DNA of 50,521 bases, taken from contig CALLBD010000054.1 of assembly GCA_938001915.1 (NCBI GenBank), positions 1 through 50,521 of the forward strand, written 5' to 3'. Origin of the DNA: an uncultured Caulobacterales bacterium (GTDB lineage: Bacteria; Pseudomonadota; Alphaproteobacteria; Caulobacterales; Maricaulaceae). Of this stretch, positions 27,664-36,397 are shown piece by piece (positions within the stretch are counted from its first letter, which is position 1; each line of letters begins with the position of its first letter). The translations under genes and the position numbers were made by a program. The notes beneath the pieces are model-generated. The model worked only from the letters and a program-made list of their open reading frames with translations. It did not search any database and had not been told where the DNA came from.

Positions 27664-28737
27664 ATGACAATTTCGCGATGTGCAAGGTTTTTAATTTCAG
27701 CCATAGTCTGCGGTTTTCTATTGAGTGGGTGCGCAAAAACAGAACCAGATATTCCGACGTTCGATCCATTAGATAAAGTTCAACAAAGCGAAGGCTGGAA
27801 AGTTGGGCCAGCAGTTGCCGTATCTCCCGGTACCGAAACCCCCATGGCCCACCATGTTCAAACCATTGCGTCTGGGTTACATAATATCGATTTTGATACA
27901 CCGCCAACCGCTCTTATCCCGGTTGAACCCTCCTGTAAGGTTACAAAGCCAAGTACAAACAGCGGAAAATATCTTATCATCGGAGATGGGAGTGCAAATT
28001 TCTCCCTTATGAAAAAACCCAAAGTAAGAAGCTTGCTTACCGTCACTCAGAAAAAGGCAAGCCACTTGGCCAAAGCCCAAGTTGAAACCACGTTAGTAAA
28101 CCAAACTCGAAGCAATGAAGTAACTGGGCGCGTTCCTCTGCCGGCCAGCAGCATGGCCATTAAGGACGTCTTTATTACCCAAACATCTGAACCCGTTGCT
28201 GTGGCTTTGACGGGCGGCGGTCTTTTTAATTTCAACTTGGCCCCTGGCGTACGTTTGACAGGCGTGGTCGTCTATGCCGGCGAAACGGCCTATAACAAAA
28301 CAGATCAAGCCGCTGTAGCGGGCGTGCCAGCGGGTGTGCCAGTAAACTTTGTGTCGGAGAAACATCCTGCCTCCAAAGAGTGCTGGACCCGTGTCCAAGC
28401 TCGGCCCGATAAAAGTTGGCCCAAAAGACTGCAAGGCGGCAGGCGCTACAAAGCCCTTCTTCCACATTGGAAAACCTTCTACCGAAAAGTCAGAAAAGAC
28501 ATCGGTGATGTGCCTCAGAAGAATGTTATCAGTGTCAGCTATTCTGGGCATTACCTTATCGGACCGGCCCCTACCCGCTATGAGGACCGCATTCCCTATG
28601 TCGCCTTTGCTGGGAAAACGGTACATTACATGGAAGCCGAACATGTAAATTTCGGAACCCGAGAAGAAAACAACGCCTTTGCGCGGCAAATTCTAGACCA
28701 ATATTACGAGGCACAATTAAAGGCGGCTCGAAAATGA
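27664..28737 (+). CDS. large lipoprotein of unknown function
   Basis: A 357-residue protein with a lipobox (CGFLLSGC; Cys 22). It is basic, and the middle has KYLIIGDGSANFSL and LTGVVVYAGETAYN, beta-rich. The end has ISVSYSGHYLIGPAPTRYEDR and a helical tail. I recognise no named domain. GGGGGAAG precedes ATG 27664. Its stop overlaps the start of the next gene as ATGA, so both are co-translated. It probably acts in the envelope. Confidence 0.62.
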   Translation: MTISRCARFLISAIVCGFLLSGCAKTEPDIPTFDPLDKVQQSEGWKVGPAVAVSPGTETPMAHHVQTIASGLHNIDFDTPPTALIPVEPSCKVTKPSTNSGKYLIIGDGSANFSLMKKPKVRSLLTVTQKKASHLAKAQVETTLVNQTRSNEVTGRVPLPASSMAIKDVFITQTSEPVAVALTGGGLFNFNLAPGVRLTGVVVYAGETAYNKTDQAAVAGVPAGVPVNFVSEKHPASKECWTRVQARPDKSWPKRLQGGRRYKALLPHWKTFYRKVRKDIGDVPQKNVISVSYSGHYLIGPAPTRYEDRIPYVAFAGKTVHYMEAEHVNFGTREENNAFARQILDQYYEAQLKAARK

Positions 28738-29561
28738 GACGCCTAGCCACAATATTCTTCTGTCTCGGTCTTGCCGCTTGCGGCGGTGAATCTGCGGAGA
28801 AAAGCGGTGTGATGCCGGGCATCGCTACAGGCGGCTATAACGCGCCGACCCAGAATGAGGCAACAGCCTCATATCTGCTAGGGTTTGAAAGACGGTATAA
28901 TATCCCAGAGCTAGACTATCCCGAGGACATAAAGGCGCGCATCCGAAAAGCCCGTATTGAAAGATTTGAGCGAGACATGCGGATTGGTCGGAAACGCTCT
29001 AAAATGATAGCGCGGCTCGCGCTCATGGCGCTGAATGACCCTGAGGCCATAGCGCTTCTTGAGGAGATAAAAAACGCGCCAGATGATGAGGAGGAGAATA
29101 TTCGTTTGATGATGCGTTTGTTCACACTGACGAGCGATCAAAATCAACGCCCCGCTTTATCGGCCTCTCAGCGGGCGAGAATTTACGACAAGGCCATCAA
29201 AACCTATAAACGTCAGTTTCGCGATTTGAACGTTAGCGCCTGTCGATGGACGGAGATGCAACGGCTTATCGGGTCAGGTCATGACGCCATGGCATTCATT
29301 CACGGCCAACATCCCGCACAAGGGTATAGGTGCGAGGTTGATCTCACCCTCGAGAAAAACAGAGGCTACCCGCGTGTGACCAGCTTCACCGGGTTCTGGG
29401 TGAAAGACCAATCTGGAGAATGGGATTATTACGGAAATTTTGAATCCGTCGGGCTAAAACCGCGACGACAACAATTAGATCCTGATATGTTGCGCGACCC
29501 CGAAGGGACAATTATGCGGCAATCCAGATTTGATATGATAGCGAGCTCTTTTCAAAACTAA
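28734..29561 (+). CDS. lipoprotein of unknown function, partner of the preceding gene
   Basis: A 275-residue protein with a short lipoprotein signal (MRRLATIFFCLGLAAC; Cys 16). The middle (about 55-115) is a long, charged helical section (KARIRKARIERFERDM) of coiled-coil type. A later beta-rich part (about 180-235) contains two Cys (VSACRW, GYRCEV) that could pair. No known family was recognised. The ATGA overlap with the preceding lipoprotein gene suggests a fixed ratio and perhaps a complex. A perfect 11-bp inverted repeat overlaps the stop codon. Confidence 0.62.
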   Translation: MRRLATIFFCLGLAACGGESAEKSGVMPGIATGGYNAPTQNEATASYLLGFERRYNIPELDYPEDIKARIRKARIERFERDMRIGRKRSKMIARLALMALNDPEAIALLEEIKNAPDDEEENIRLMMRLFTLTSDQNQRPALSASQRARIYDKAIKTYKRQFRDLNVSACRWTEMQRLIGSGHDAMAFIHGQHPAQGYRCEVDLTLEKNRGYPRVTSFTGFWVKDQSGEWDYYGNFESVGLKPRRQQLDPDMLRDPEGTIMRQSRFDMIASSFQN

Positions 29562-29571
29562 GCTCGCTATC
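29537..29571. terminator. hairpin at convergent gene ends
   Basis: GATAGCGAGCT (29537-29547) and AGCTCGCTATC (29561-29571) form a perfect 11-bp stem with a 13-nt loop at the end of the lipoprotein gene and just before the arsM end. There is no strong U tract on either strand, so this is a probable bidirectional or 3'-protecting hairpin. Confidence 0.5.
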
Positions 29572-29592
29572 GATAGTGTTTGGGTTCAGACG

Positions 29593-30765
29593 CTAGCAGC
29601 AAGAACTGCCTTGGCTTGGGTCTGTCGTAAGCTTTGGCGCTCCGCGCTTTGTTTCTTGCGGGTCGCGGCGACGTACGCCGCAATCGCTGGCCGGCCATTC
29701 GATGCGCTCCGTGACAGGAATGCTCGGCTCAACCGCATAGAACATATCTGAATAAGGTTCTTGCTGCATAAGCTTAAACGTCTTTTCGCAGACCGCTGAC
29801 CGCTCGCCGCGCATAAAGACGTGACCATCATCATCTTGTACCTGACGCCATGGGCCTTTATAAATTACGGCTTGGTTCTTCTCGAGGCACTCACCTTGCT
29901 TGCCCTTATAGGCGAGATAGGTGGCAGAGCGAAACTCAATACCTTCGACAATCTGCCAAGGCTCCATCTCAAACTTATCGACAGTAATGCCGTGGAAGCC
30001 CGCTTCTTCGAGGGCTTCGATAAAGCCGACTTCTGTCAAAGCACCAGAGATACAGCCCGACCAGAGACGCTCGTCTTTTTTCATTTCCTCTGGGCTCTCC
30101 TCGTCGGAGATAATATCGGAAACAGCCACACGGCCGCCGACTTTCAAGACGCGGAACATCTCGGCGAAAAGCTGCTTCTTCTTTGTGTCAGACACCAAAT
30201 TCAACACGCAGTTTGAAACGATTACATCGACGGAATTATCCGGAATCATTTTCATTTCGGACTTCATGCGCAAAATCTCGGCGTCCATGATCTCCATATC
30301 GCGGGCAGAGGTTACAGGGTTGTCTTTCAACCACGCATCAAGTGCATCAAGGTCGAGTTTCAAATCTTCAATATGACCGCGGCGAAATTCAACATTCGCA
30401 TAGCCGACGCGCTCGGCGATAATGGGCGCATTTTCGCGGGCAAGGGCCAGCATTTCATCCGTCATATCAACGCCGATGACTTTCCCTTTCGGGCCAACAA
30501 TCTGAGAGGCAATAAAGCAAATTTTGCCGCCGCCCGATCCCAAATCCAGAACCGTTTCACCTTCACGCACATAACGCGAAGGGTCACCACAGCCGTAATC
30601 TCGATCGAGAACATCCTGAGGGATGATTTCGAGATATTGCGGGTTATAATCTACAGGACAGCAAAGCGCAGCTTCGACGGCTTGCGCCCCTGCGCCATAT
30701 CGGTCTTGTACGCCATCGCGAACATCCGCGTTCGTTGCATCAACATTTTGAAAACTATCATCCAT
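29593..30765 (-). CDS. arsM: arsenite S-adenosylmethionine methyltransferase (ArsM)
   Basis: A 390-residue cytoplasmic enzyme. SAM binding is at LDLGSGGGKICF near residue 73. The Cys residues expected to bind As(III) are visible in ALCCPVDYNP (about 34-36), SNCVLNLV (about 185) and SGCISGAL (about 235), matching the three-cysteine scheme of ArsM. The product ends with GSSCC, a Cys pair common in this family. It would methylate arsenite. No arsR, arsB or arsS is adjacent, so it is an orphan here. GAGGGTG precedes ATG 30765. It is divergent from a GST gene. Confidence 0.85.
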   Translation of the reverse strand: MDDSFQNVDATNADVRDGVQDRYGAGAQAVEAALCCPVDYNPQYLEIIPQDVLDRDYGCGDPSRYVREGETVLDLGSGGGKICFIASQIVGPKGKVIGVDMTDEMLALARENAPIIAERVGYANVEFRRGHIEDLKLDLDALDAWLKDNPVTSARDMEIMDAEILRMKSEMKMIPDNSVDVIVSNCVLNLVSDTKKKQLFAEMFRVLKVGGRVAVSDIISDEESPEEMKKDERLWSGCISGALTEVGFIEALEEAGFHGITVDKFEMEPWQIVEGIEFRSATYLAYKGKQGECLEKNQAVIYKGPWRQVQDDDGHVFMRGERSAVCEKTFKLMQQEPYSDMFYAVEPSIPVTERIEWPASDCGVRRRDPQETKRGAPKLTTDPSQGSSCC

Positions 30766-30780
30766 TTGGACACCCTCATT

Positions 30781-30794
30781 CTAGTAGTGACTAG
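30781..30794. promoter_or_regulatory. short inverted repeat in the arsM/GST promoter region
   Basis: CTAGT and ACTAG flank a 4-nt AGTG centre, 16-29 nt upstream of the arsM start and within the 122-nt divergent intergenic space. It could be an operator; no regulator gene is nearby. Confidence 0.3.
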
Positions 30795-30887
30795 CCTTCT
30801 AAGCATTTATATGCGCAGGTCAAAACACTCAGCTGTGATAACTGCGTTAACCTTGCCAAACAAGACCCATCACATATGATGTAAGAC

Positions 30888-31544
30888 ATGTCCAAATTTT
30901 CTAAGTTAACCCTGTATCACTACCCCCTCTCCCGATCTGCTCGGGTAAAATGGCTCTTACATGAGATGTATGATGACGATTTTGAGACGCGCCGGGTGGC
31001 CTTACGCCAAGGCGAGCAATTTACGCCGGAATTCTTGGCAAAGAACCCCAATCATGGAGTCCCCGTTTTGGCTGTCACCTATGCGGACCGAACGGAGCAA
31101 ACCATCACAGAGTCCCACGCCATCCTCATGTGGCTCGCGGATCAAGATGAACGATTTGCGCCCCCACCTACGGATCTTGCGGCGCGCGCAACCTATCTTC
31201 AGTTAATGGCGCTGGGCGGATCGTGGATGGACCAAATGCTCTGGAACATTCGCTTGCACGAAACGCTTCTGCCGAAAGCCGCAAGGAACGAAGCTTTCGC
31301 GAAGTTTAACCGTGACAAAATTGAGAATGAAATCGCACCTCAACTCTCCGCTAGGCTTGAGCAAAGGGACTATATTTGCGGGGAAAGTTTTACGGCAGCC
31401 GATTGCATGACAGCCCATAATGTGAACTGGGCCGGGGCCTACGGGCTATGCCGCACAGACATATTTAAAGCCTATATGTCCCGCATGAAAGCCCGACCAG
31501 CGTTCCAAATGGCTTTTGCCGATGCGGCAGCGTTCGAAGGGTAA
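30888..31544 (+). CDS. glutathione S-transferase family protein
   Basis: A 218-residue cytosolic protein with an N-terminal thioredoxin-fold domain (TLYHYPLSRSARVKWLLHE; then GVPVLAV with the cis-Pro and ESHAILMWLAD for glutathione binding) and a C-terminal helical domain (FTAADCMTAHNV). The catalytic residue is probably the Ser in LSRSARV. The substrate is unknown. The next gene starts three bases after its stop, so it shares an operon with the aldo/keto reductase. Confidence 0.87.
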   Translation: MSKFSKLTLYHYPLSRSARVKWLLHEMYDDDFETRRVALRQGEQFTPEFLAKNPNHGVPVLAVTYADRTEQTITESHAILMWLADQDERFAPPPTDLAARATYLQLMALGGSWMDQMLWNIRLHETLLPKAARNEAFAKFNRDKIENEIAPQLSARLEQRDYICGESFTAADCMTAHNVNWAGAYGLCRTDIFKAYMSRMKARPAFQMAFADAAAFEG

Positions 31545-31547
31545 ATC

Positions 31548-32429
31548 ATGAAACTTGGACAATCAGACGTTTCTGTCGGGATGATAGCCTTTGGCTGTTG
31601 GCGCTTTGCGGGGCATGATGTTGCGACAGCTGATAGGCTAATCCGCACGGCCCTCGATGCGGGAATGAACCTAATCGACACGGCGGATATTTACGGATTT
31701 GATGAGTTTCCAGACCGCACAGACAAGGGGTTTGGGCAAGCCGAGCAGCGCTTAGGGGAAGTTCTGGCCGCCGCGCCAAGCCTACGCAAGCAAATCGTCT
31801 TAGCCACAAAAGGCGGCATTGACGCCGTCCGTCCCTATGACAGCTCATATCGCTATCTCATGCGCGCGATAGACGCTTCATTAGGACGGCTCAAAACCGA
31901 CTATGTGGACCTTTACCAAATCCACCGCCCAGACCTCACAACGCCGATGTCCGAAGTCGCCCGCGCCTTAAATGAAATGGTCGATAGCGGGAAAACTCGC
32001 CTGATAGGTGTCTCCAACTTTACGGTTCCACAAATGCGCGCTTTGCAGGCCCATCTCGCCCACCCGATTGTTTCCGTACAACCAGAGTTTTCCGCTTTGC
32101 AGCAATCAGCCCTTGAAGATGGCCATTTGGATTTCGCCGAAGAAATAGGCGCAACTGTTTTGGCATGGTCTCCGCTAACTGGCGGGAAAATTCCAACAAC
32201 AGACGGGCCTGTACAAAGTGTTTTAGACGCCATCGCAAATACATATGGCATTTCCCGCGGGACGGCGGCTCTCGCCTTTACACGCGGATTTGGCGCAGAT
32301 GTCATTCCCATTATCGGTACACAAAACCCAAAAAGAATTACCGAGTCAGGTTACGCCGCGCAAGTGAACCTTATCGCACGCGAGGTTTATGATGTCATCG
32401 AAGCCTATCGCGGCGTCAGCATGCCTTAA
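31548..32429 (+). CDS. aldo/keto reductase (YdhF-like)
   Basis: A 293-residue NAD(P)H-dependent reductase of the aldo/keto family. Asp and Tyr of the tetrad are in NLIDTADIYGFDEF (about 44-57), Lys in VLATKGGID, and His in YQIHRPDL. C-terminal cofactor binding is seen in IIGTQNPKRITES. It resembles E. coli YdhF. It follows a GST gene by three bases and converges with the YghU-like gene, the stop codons overlapping. A role in carbonyl detoxification is plausible but not shown. Confidence 0.88.
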   Translation: MKLGQSDVSVGMIAFGCWRFAGHDVATADRLIRTALDAGMNLIDTADIYGFDEFPDRTDKGFGQAEQRLGEVLAAAPSLRKQIVLATKGGIDAVRPYDSSYRYLMRAIDASLGRLKTDYVDLYQIHRPDLTTPMSEVARALNEMVDSGKTRLIGVSNFTVPQMRALQAHLAHPIVSVQPEFSALQQSALEDGHLDFAEEIGATVLAWSPLTGGKIPTTDGPVQSVLDAIANTYGISRGTAALAFTRGFGADVIPIIGTQNPKRITESGYAAQVNLIAREVYDVIEAYRGVSMP

Positions 32430-33274
32430 AGCAATCCGTCGAAATCAGAGGCCGCATGACGTTCCTTAAGTCCTTTTTCATCCCAATACCGATTGACTAA
32501 TTGCCCCCGGCGGAAAGCGGGGCGCGCTGCGAGCTGCTGCGTCCAGCGCTGCAAATGTTTGTAACTCTTAACGTCGAGGAACTCTCCAGCTTCGTAAAGA
32601 AGCCCTCTCGCCATACCGCCATACCACGGGTAAATCGCGAAATCGGCGATCGTCATGTCATTGCCCGCGATATATTCATTTTGCGCCAGCTGCTTATCCA
32701 ATACATCCAACTGCCGTTTCACCTCCATTGCAAATCGATCAATACAGTATTCAATCTTCATTGGCGCATAGGCGTAGAAGTGGCCAAAGCCGCCGCCAAG
32801 ATAGGGCGCGCTGCCCATTTGCCAAAAGAGCCAGGACAGGCACTCCGCGCGGGCCGTGCCGCTTTTCGGCAGAAACATGTCAAACTTCTCGGCCAAATGC
32901 ATGAGGATAGCGCCAGACTCAAAAACCCGAACGGGCGTGTCACCAGAGCGGTCCATAAAAGCGGGAATTTTGGAATTCGGATTTACATCAACGAACCCCG
33001 AGCCAAACTGATTGCCTTCCATGATATTTATCAGCCACGCATCATATTCGGCCGCGCTTACGCCGGCTTCCAGCAGCTCTTCCAGCATGATTGTGACTTT
33101 CACACCATTGGGCGTGCCGAGAGAATAGAGCTGCAAGTCATGCTTGCCGATTGGCAGCGCTTTATCATGTGTTGGACCAGATTTGGGGCGATTAATATTC
33201 GCGAATTTTCCGCCCGAGGCTTTGTTCCTCCAGACCTTTGGCGGCGTCCACTCTGATAAGGTTTGTTCGCTCAT
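32426..33274 (-). CDS. yghU: YghU-like glutathione transferase / disulfide-bond oxidoreductase
   Basis: A 282-residue GST of the Nu class. The N-terminal extension (residues 1-45, WTPPKVWRNKASGGKFANINRP in two parts) is characteristic of YghU. The thioredoxin domain starts DLQLYSLGTPNGVKV with the Thr/Asn pair of the glutathione site, and VFESGAILMHLAEKF follows. The C-terminal domain has NDMTIADFAIYPW. Family members reduce disulphides and organic hydroperoxides with glutathione. GGAGAGAG precedes ATG 33274. Confidence 0.88.
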   Translation of the reverse strand: MSEQTLSEWTPPKVWRNKASGGKFANINRPKSGPTHDKALPIGKHDLQLYSLGTPNGVKVTIMLEELLEAGVSAAEYDAWLINIMEGNQFGSGFVDVNPNSKIPAFMDRSGDTPVRVFESGAILMHLAEKFDMFLPKSGTARAECLSWLFWQMGSAPYLGGGFGHFYAYAPMKIEYCIDRFAMEVKRQLDVLDKQLAQNEYIAGNDMTIADFAIYPWYGGMARGLLYEAGEFLDVKSYKHLQRWTQQLAARPAFRRGQLVNRYWDEKGLKERHAASDFDGLL

Positions 33275-33350
33275 CGTCTCTCTCCATAATATTTAGCCTC
33301 CCAAACTATTCGGTTTGAGAGGCTAAGGAAAGTGACGGTTTAGTGAAACG

Positions 33351-33899
33351 CTATTTAATTGTTTCGTTTGCCTCTAAAATTCTGATTTTACCGCCATCGG
33401 ACATTTTGCCATCGGCAGGCATAGCGTCGTCAAACATCTTTTGTGTGACCTGACCCATGTCTAGGCGTACAGAGAAAACGCGCGGTTGGCCATCAGCTTC
33501 GGCAAACACATTCAGGAAGTAAACGCCATCGACATCCGCTTTCACGTCTAAATCCCAAACATGCGTTTCGGGGCTCGCGAGGTCGAAAGTTTTAGAAGAC
33601 GAACCGCCGAACAGGCTCAGGCCCGCGCTGGGTTCAATGCTCACCGTTAGTGTGCCGCTGTCATAGGCCTCATCAAATCGAAGCTGAACGGGTTGGAAGG
33701 ATCCTGACGCCATAACTTTCGGTAGAACAGACTCTATTGTCACGCTGGCACCAGGTTTTACAGTCGCGATGGCGCCGGACGTCTTATGTATATGCTCTGA
33801 GTGCGCCTGATCTGCACTGGCACTTGGCTGGGAAGACGCCGTGCAGGCTCCGAAGCTTACCGCAACCGCGAGGCTTAAAGCGAATTTCAAGTAAGACAT
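33351..33899 (-). CDS. small lipoprotein of unknown function
   Basis: A 182-residue protein with a lipobox (AVSFGAC; Cys 19). It has a beta-rich middle (about 60-150), with SGTLTVSIEPSAGLSLFGG and DGVYFLNVFAE, suggesting an immunoglobulin-like sandwich. No family is recognised. Its ATG overlaps the stop of the upstream metalloprotease gene (TAATG), so the two are co-translated. It could be a chaperone, inhibitor or anchor for that protease; this is inference. Confidence 0.62.
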   Translation of the reverse strand: MSYLKFALSLAVAVSFGACTASSQPSASADQAHSEHIHKTSGAIATVKPGASVTIESVLPKVMASGSFQPVQLRFDEAYDSGTLTVSIEPSAGLSLFGGSSSKTFDLASPETHVWDLDVKADVDGVYFLNVFAEADGQPRVFSVRLDMGQVTQKMFDDAMPADGKMSDGGKIRILEANETIK

Positions 33900-36397
33900 T
33901 ATTGCGCCTCCAAGCTCATAGTGAAGCAGAAATCTGCAGGAGTTGACCTGCCAGCGACAAAATCAACATTTTCGAAAGCGTGAGCATCCATGACATGCTG
34001 TCCCGCCGACAGGGTAATCGTTTGCGTTTCAACGTTGTTATCGCCCGATTGGCCAACACCAACCAGCGCTCCATTCCTGAAGACCAGGAAATCAGGATCG
34101 CTAGATGCGGGGCCCGATGTGCGCGTCATAACAAAATTATACGCTCCCGCACTTGGGATTGTAAATTCAAGGAAACGGCGATTGCCATGCTTATTAAAAG
34201 TACCGAAGTTATCGCGGGAACATACTTCAACATCTGTCCCATTTGTCGGTAGGTTCAAATAAACAGGTAAGGCGTCAGTAATCCCGCCCGTATTCGTCTC
34301 ACCCACACCAAATCCAGTGGAGCCATTAATGTCTTGCGCATTCGTCAGCGCAGTAATCTCAGCCGAAGACACACCGGATTGATTACCCAAGGCTTCAAGG
34401 AAGGCAAAGATTGATGTGAAGGCTTCCGTTTCCCGATAAGCTGGATCTGTGAAAGCGCCGTAAATCGGTGCCAGGCCGAAACTTGCTGTATCGGCACCAT
34501 CATCGTCGGCATCGAACAAATCATACAGGATGGACTGCACGGAACCTTCGGAATACCAGCCTGTCGAAACATACGTATTATTTTCAACGTTAATGCTGAA
34601 CCCGCGAGCTTGCTGGGTGCCAGAGCTATCTCTGTATATTGGATCCTCAAGAATCATGCCAGATAGGGCATTGCCCCATCCTTCGCCAAACGCGACGCGG
34701 GGGTCCAAACGGTCGCTTGTTGTGTGGGGGCCCCCAATTGAATCAGCGCGGCTCAATGAATTCTCGAAGTAATGCCCAAATTCATGAACAACAACGTGAA
34801 CGTCATATTCGTCCGTATCCGCATTTGCGTCGCCGAGGATTCGGATGACAGGGATGCCATTTGCAACGGTGAAGGAGGACGTTCCAATTTGGCCGTCAGA
34901 GACATCGCCGCTTTCTGCGCGGTTTCGCGTGCTCCACAAAACATCAAAAGCTGGGAAATCCACGTTTGGATCAACTTCAATAAAATCTTCCAATGCGCCG
35001 TAAATCGTGTCCAATAGTGCAAAGGGCGCAGCGGCGCGGGTACTTGTATACCCTGTTCCGCCCCAACCTGAATCCGCATTCAAGTCCCGGGTTTGATCGG
35101 ATGTTGGCACTTCTGCCAAGGCGCCTTGCAAGGCATAAAGCGCGTTGCCGGAAGTATTATCGACAACTTGCATATCAATTTCCGTAGGCGCACCTTGCTG
35201 CACTTCCGAGCGCACACGAACACGAACCTCTTGTCCGGAAAGCACGTCGAAACTATAATCGCCATTATTATCTGACACCGTCGTATCGAGCACTGTACCA
35301 GCGGCATCTAACAGCTCTACAGGGGCTTGACGGATAGGCATTTGTACAATGCCGCCATAGTTCAGACCATTGGTTACGGGATTCAATGGAACCCTATCAT
35401 AGGTCAATTTGCCAGATACGGTGACACTTGAAGAGACCGGCGCTGGCGTCATTGTTACGGTCAAAGTCGCAGTGCCTTGATTTCCAGCTTCATCGCTGGC
35501 TGTGGCGGTACAAATGGACTCCGTATTTTCGGTCACAGCCGCGGCGGTAAACAAATTTGTTGTCACATCAAAACTACCGCCATTGGTACAGGTCACAGTC
35601 GGACCAGATGTTACGCCCGTGTCATCTGTTGCCGTCAACGTCGCTGTTCCCGTCTGTCCAGACTCCACAATCAAGGTTACAGGCGTGAAGGTTACGACAG
35701 GTGCCGATGTATCCGGCACTGGCGGAGTCATTGTAACTGTCAAAGTCGCGGTGCCCTCATTACCCTCCGCATCACCAGCTGTGGCCGTACAAACCGAGTC
35801 TGTTTCGGTGACAACAATCGCTGCCGTAAATGTATTTGTCGCAACATCAAAGCTGCCGCCATTTGTACAGGCAACAACGGGACCCGATGTCACGGCAATA
35901 TTATCTGTGGCCGTCAAAGTCGCGGTTCCTGTTCCGCCAGATGAAACTGTCAAAGTAACGGGGTTAAATGTCACGACAGGCGCTTCAGAATCTGGAACGA
36001 CGGCTGTCATAGAAACAGTTAGTGTCGCACTGCCCTGATTGCCCGCAGCATCACTGGCTGTCGCCGTACAGACACTTTGCGTGTCGGCAGATACAGCTGC
36101 AGCGGTAAAGGTGTTGGTTCCGACATTAAATTCACCGCCATTTGTGCAGTTGACAGTTGGTCCGACGGTAATGCCGCGCGCATCTGTCGCGGTTAGCGTT
36201 GAACTCGCGCTACCCTCTGACTCAACGCTCAGCGTGGCAGGGCTAAAGGACAGGGCGGGCGCTATATTGTCCGTAACGGGCGGAGGCGGTGTTGGCGTCG
36301 TTGTAGAACCGCCACCACCACCGCCACCACAGGCTGATAAAAGCAGCGCTGACGCGAGTGAAAGTGCGGGAAGAGAGTTTGCTTTAAAATAGGTCAC
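33899..36397 (-). CDS. secreted zinc metalloprotease-like lipoprotein with three Ig-like repeats
   Basis: An 832-residue protein with a lipobox (LLLSAC, then seven Gly). Three tandem repeats of about 92 residues (roughly 45-320) follow, each with a Cys pair in CTNGG and (V/I)CTATA and the beta pattern TGTATLTATD. Next comes a carboxypeptidase-regulatory-like domain (about 320-415: GDYSFDVLSGQEVRVRV), then a protease region with HEFGHYFE near residue 537, the HExxH zinc motif. The C-terminus (about 715-832) looks like a pre-peptidase beta sandwich (PSAGAYNFVM). Start is GTG 36397. It probably degrades extracellular protein. A second gene overlaps its stop. Confidence 0.8.
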   Translation of the reverse strand: MTYFKANSLPALSLASALLLSACGGGGGGGSTTTPTPPPPVTDNIAPALSFSPATLSVESEGSASSTLTATDARGITVGPTVNCTNGGEFNVGTNTFTAAAVSADTQSVCTATASDAAGNQGSATLTVSMTAVVPDSEAPVVTFNPVTLTVSSGGTGTATLTATDNIAVTSGPVVACTNGGSFDVATNTFTAAIVVTETDSVCTATAGDAEGNEGTATLTVTMTPPVPDTSAPVVTFTPVTLIVESGQTGTATLTATDDTGVTSGPTVTCTNGGSFDVTTNLFTAAAVTENTESICTATASDEAGNQGTATLTVTMTPAPVSSSVTVSGKLTYDRVPLNPVTNGLNYGGIVQMPIRQAPVELLDAAGTVLDTTVSDNNGDYSFDVLSGQEVRVRVRSEVQQGAPTEIDMQVVDNTSGNALYALQGALAEVPTSDQTRDLNADSGWGGTGYTSTRAAAPFALLDTIYGALEDFIEVDPNVDFPAFDVLWSTRNRAESGDVSDGQIGTSSFTVANGIPVIRILGDANADTDEYDVHVVVHEFGHYFENSLSRADSIGGPHTTSDRLDPRVAFGEGWGNALSGMILEDPIYRDSSGTQQARGFSINVENNTYVSTGWYSEGSVQSILYDLFDADDDGADTASFGLAPIYGAFTDPAYRETEAFTSIFAFLEALGNQSGVSSAEITALTNAQDINGSTGFGVGETNTGGITDALPVYLNLPTNGTDVEVCSRDNFGTFNKHGNRRFLEFTIPSAGAYNFVMTRTSGPASSDPDFLVFRNGALVGVGQSGDNNVETQTITLSAGQHVMDAHAFENVDFVAGRSTPADFCFTMSLEAQ
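35450..36280. repeat. three tandem coding repeats of about 275 bp
   Basis: These are the DNA equivalents of the Ig-like repeats of the metalloprotease. Similar stretches recur around 35455, 35731 and 36010 (GTCAAAGTCGC and GTGCC/CTG-rich blocks). The copies differ at many sites, so they are old duplications. Confidence 0.75.

Noticed and set aside
35450-36280. CRISPR array
   Set aside because: The repeats are about 275 bp, coding and diverged; no short identical repeats with unique spacers. The 54-bp hexamer array at 45908 is likewise coding.
35502-36392. Long open frames on the plus strand opposite the metalloprotease repeats
   Set aside because: They mirror the tandem Ig-like repeats; composition is Val/Thr/Ser-repetitive and there is no start context. 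The minus-strand gene explains them.
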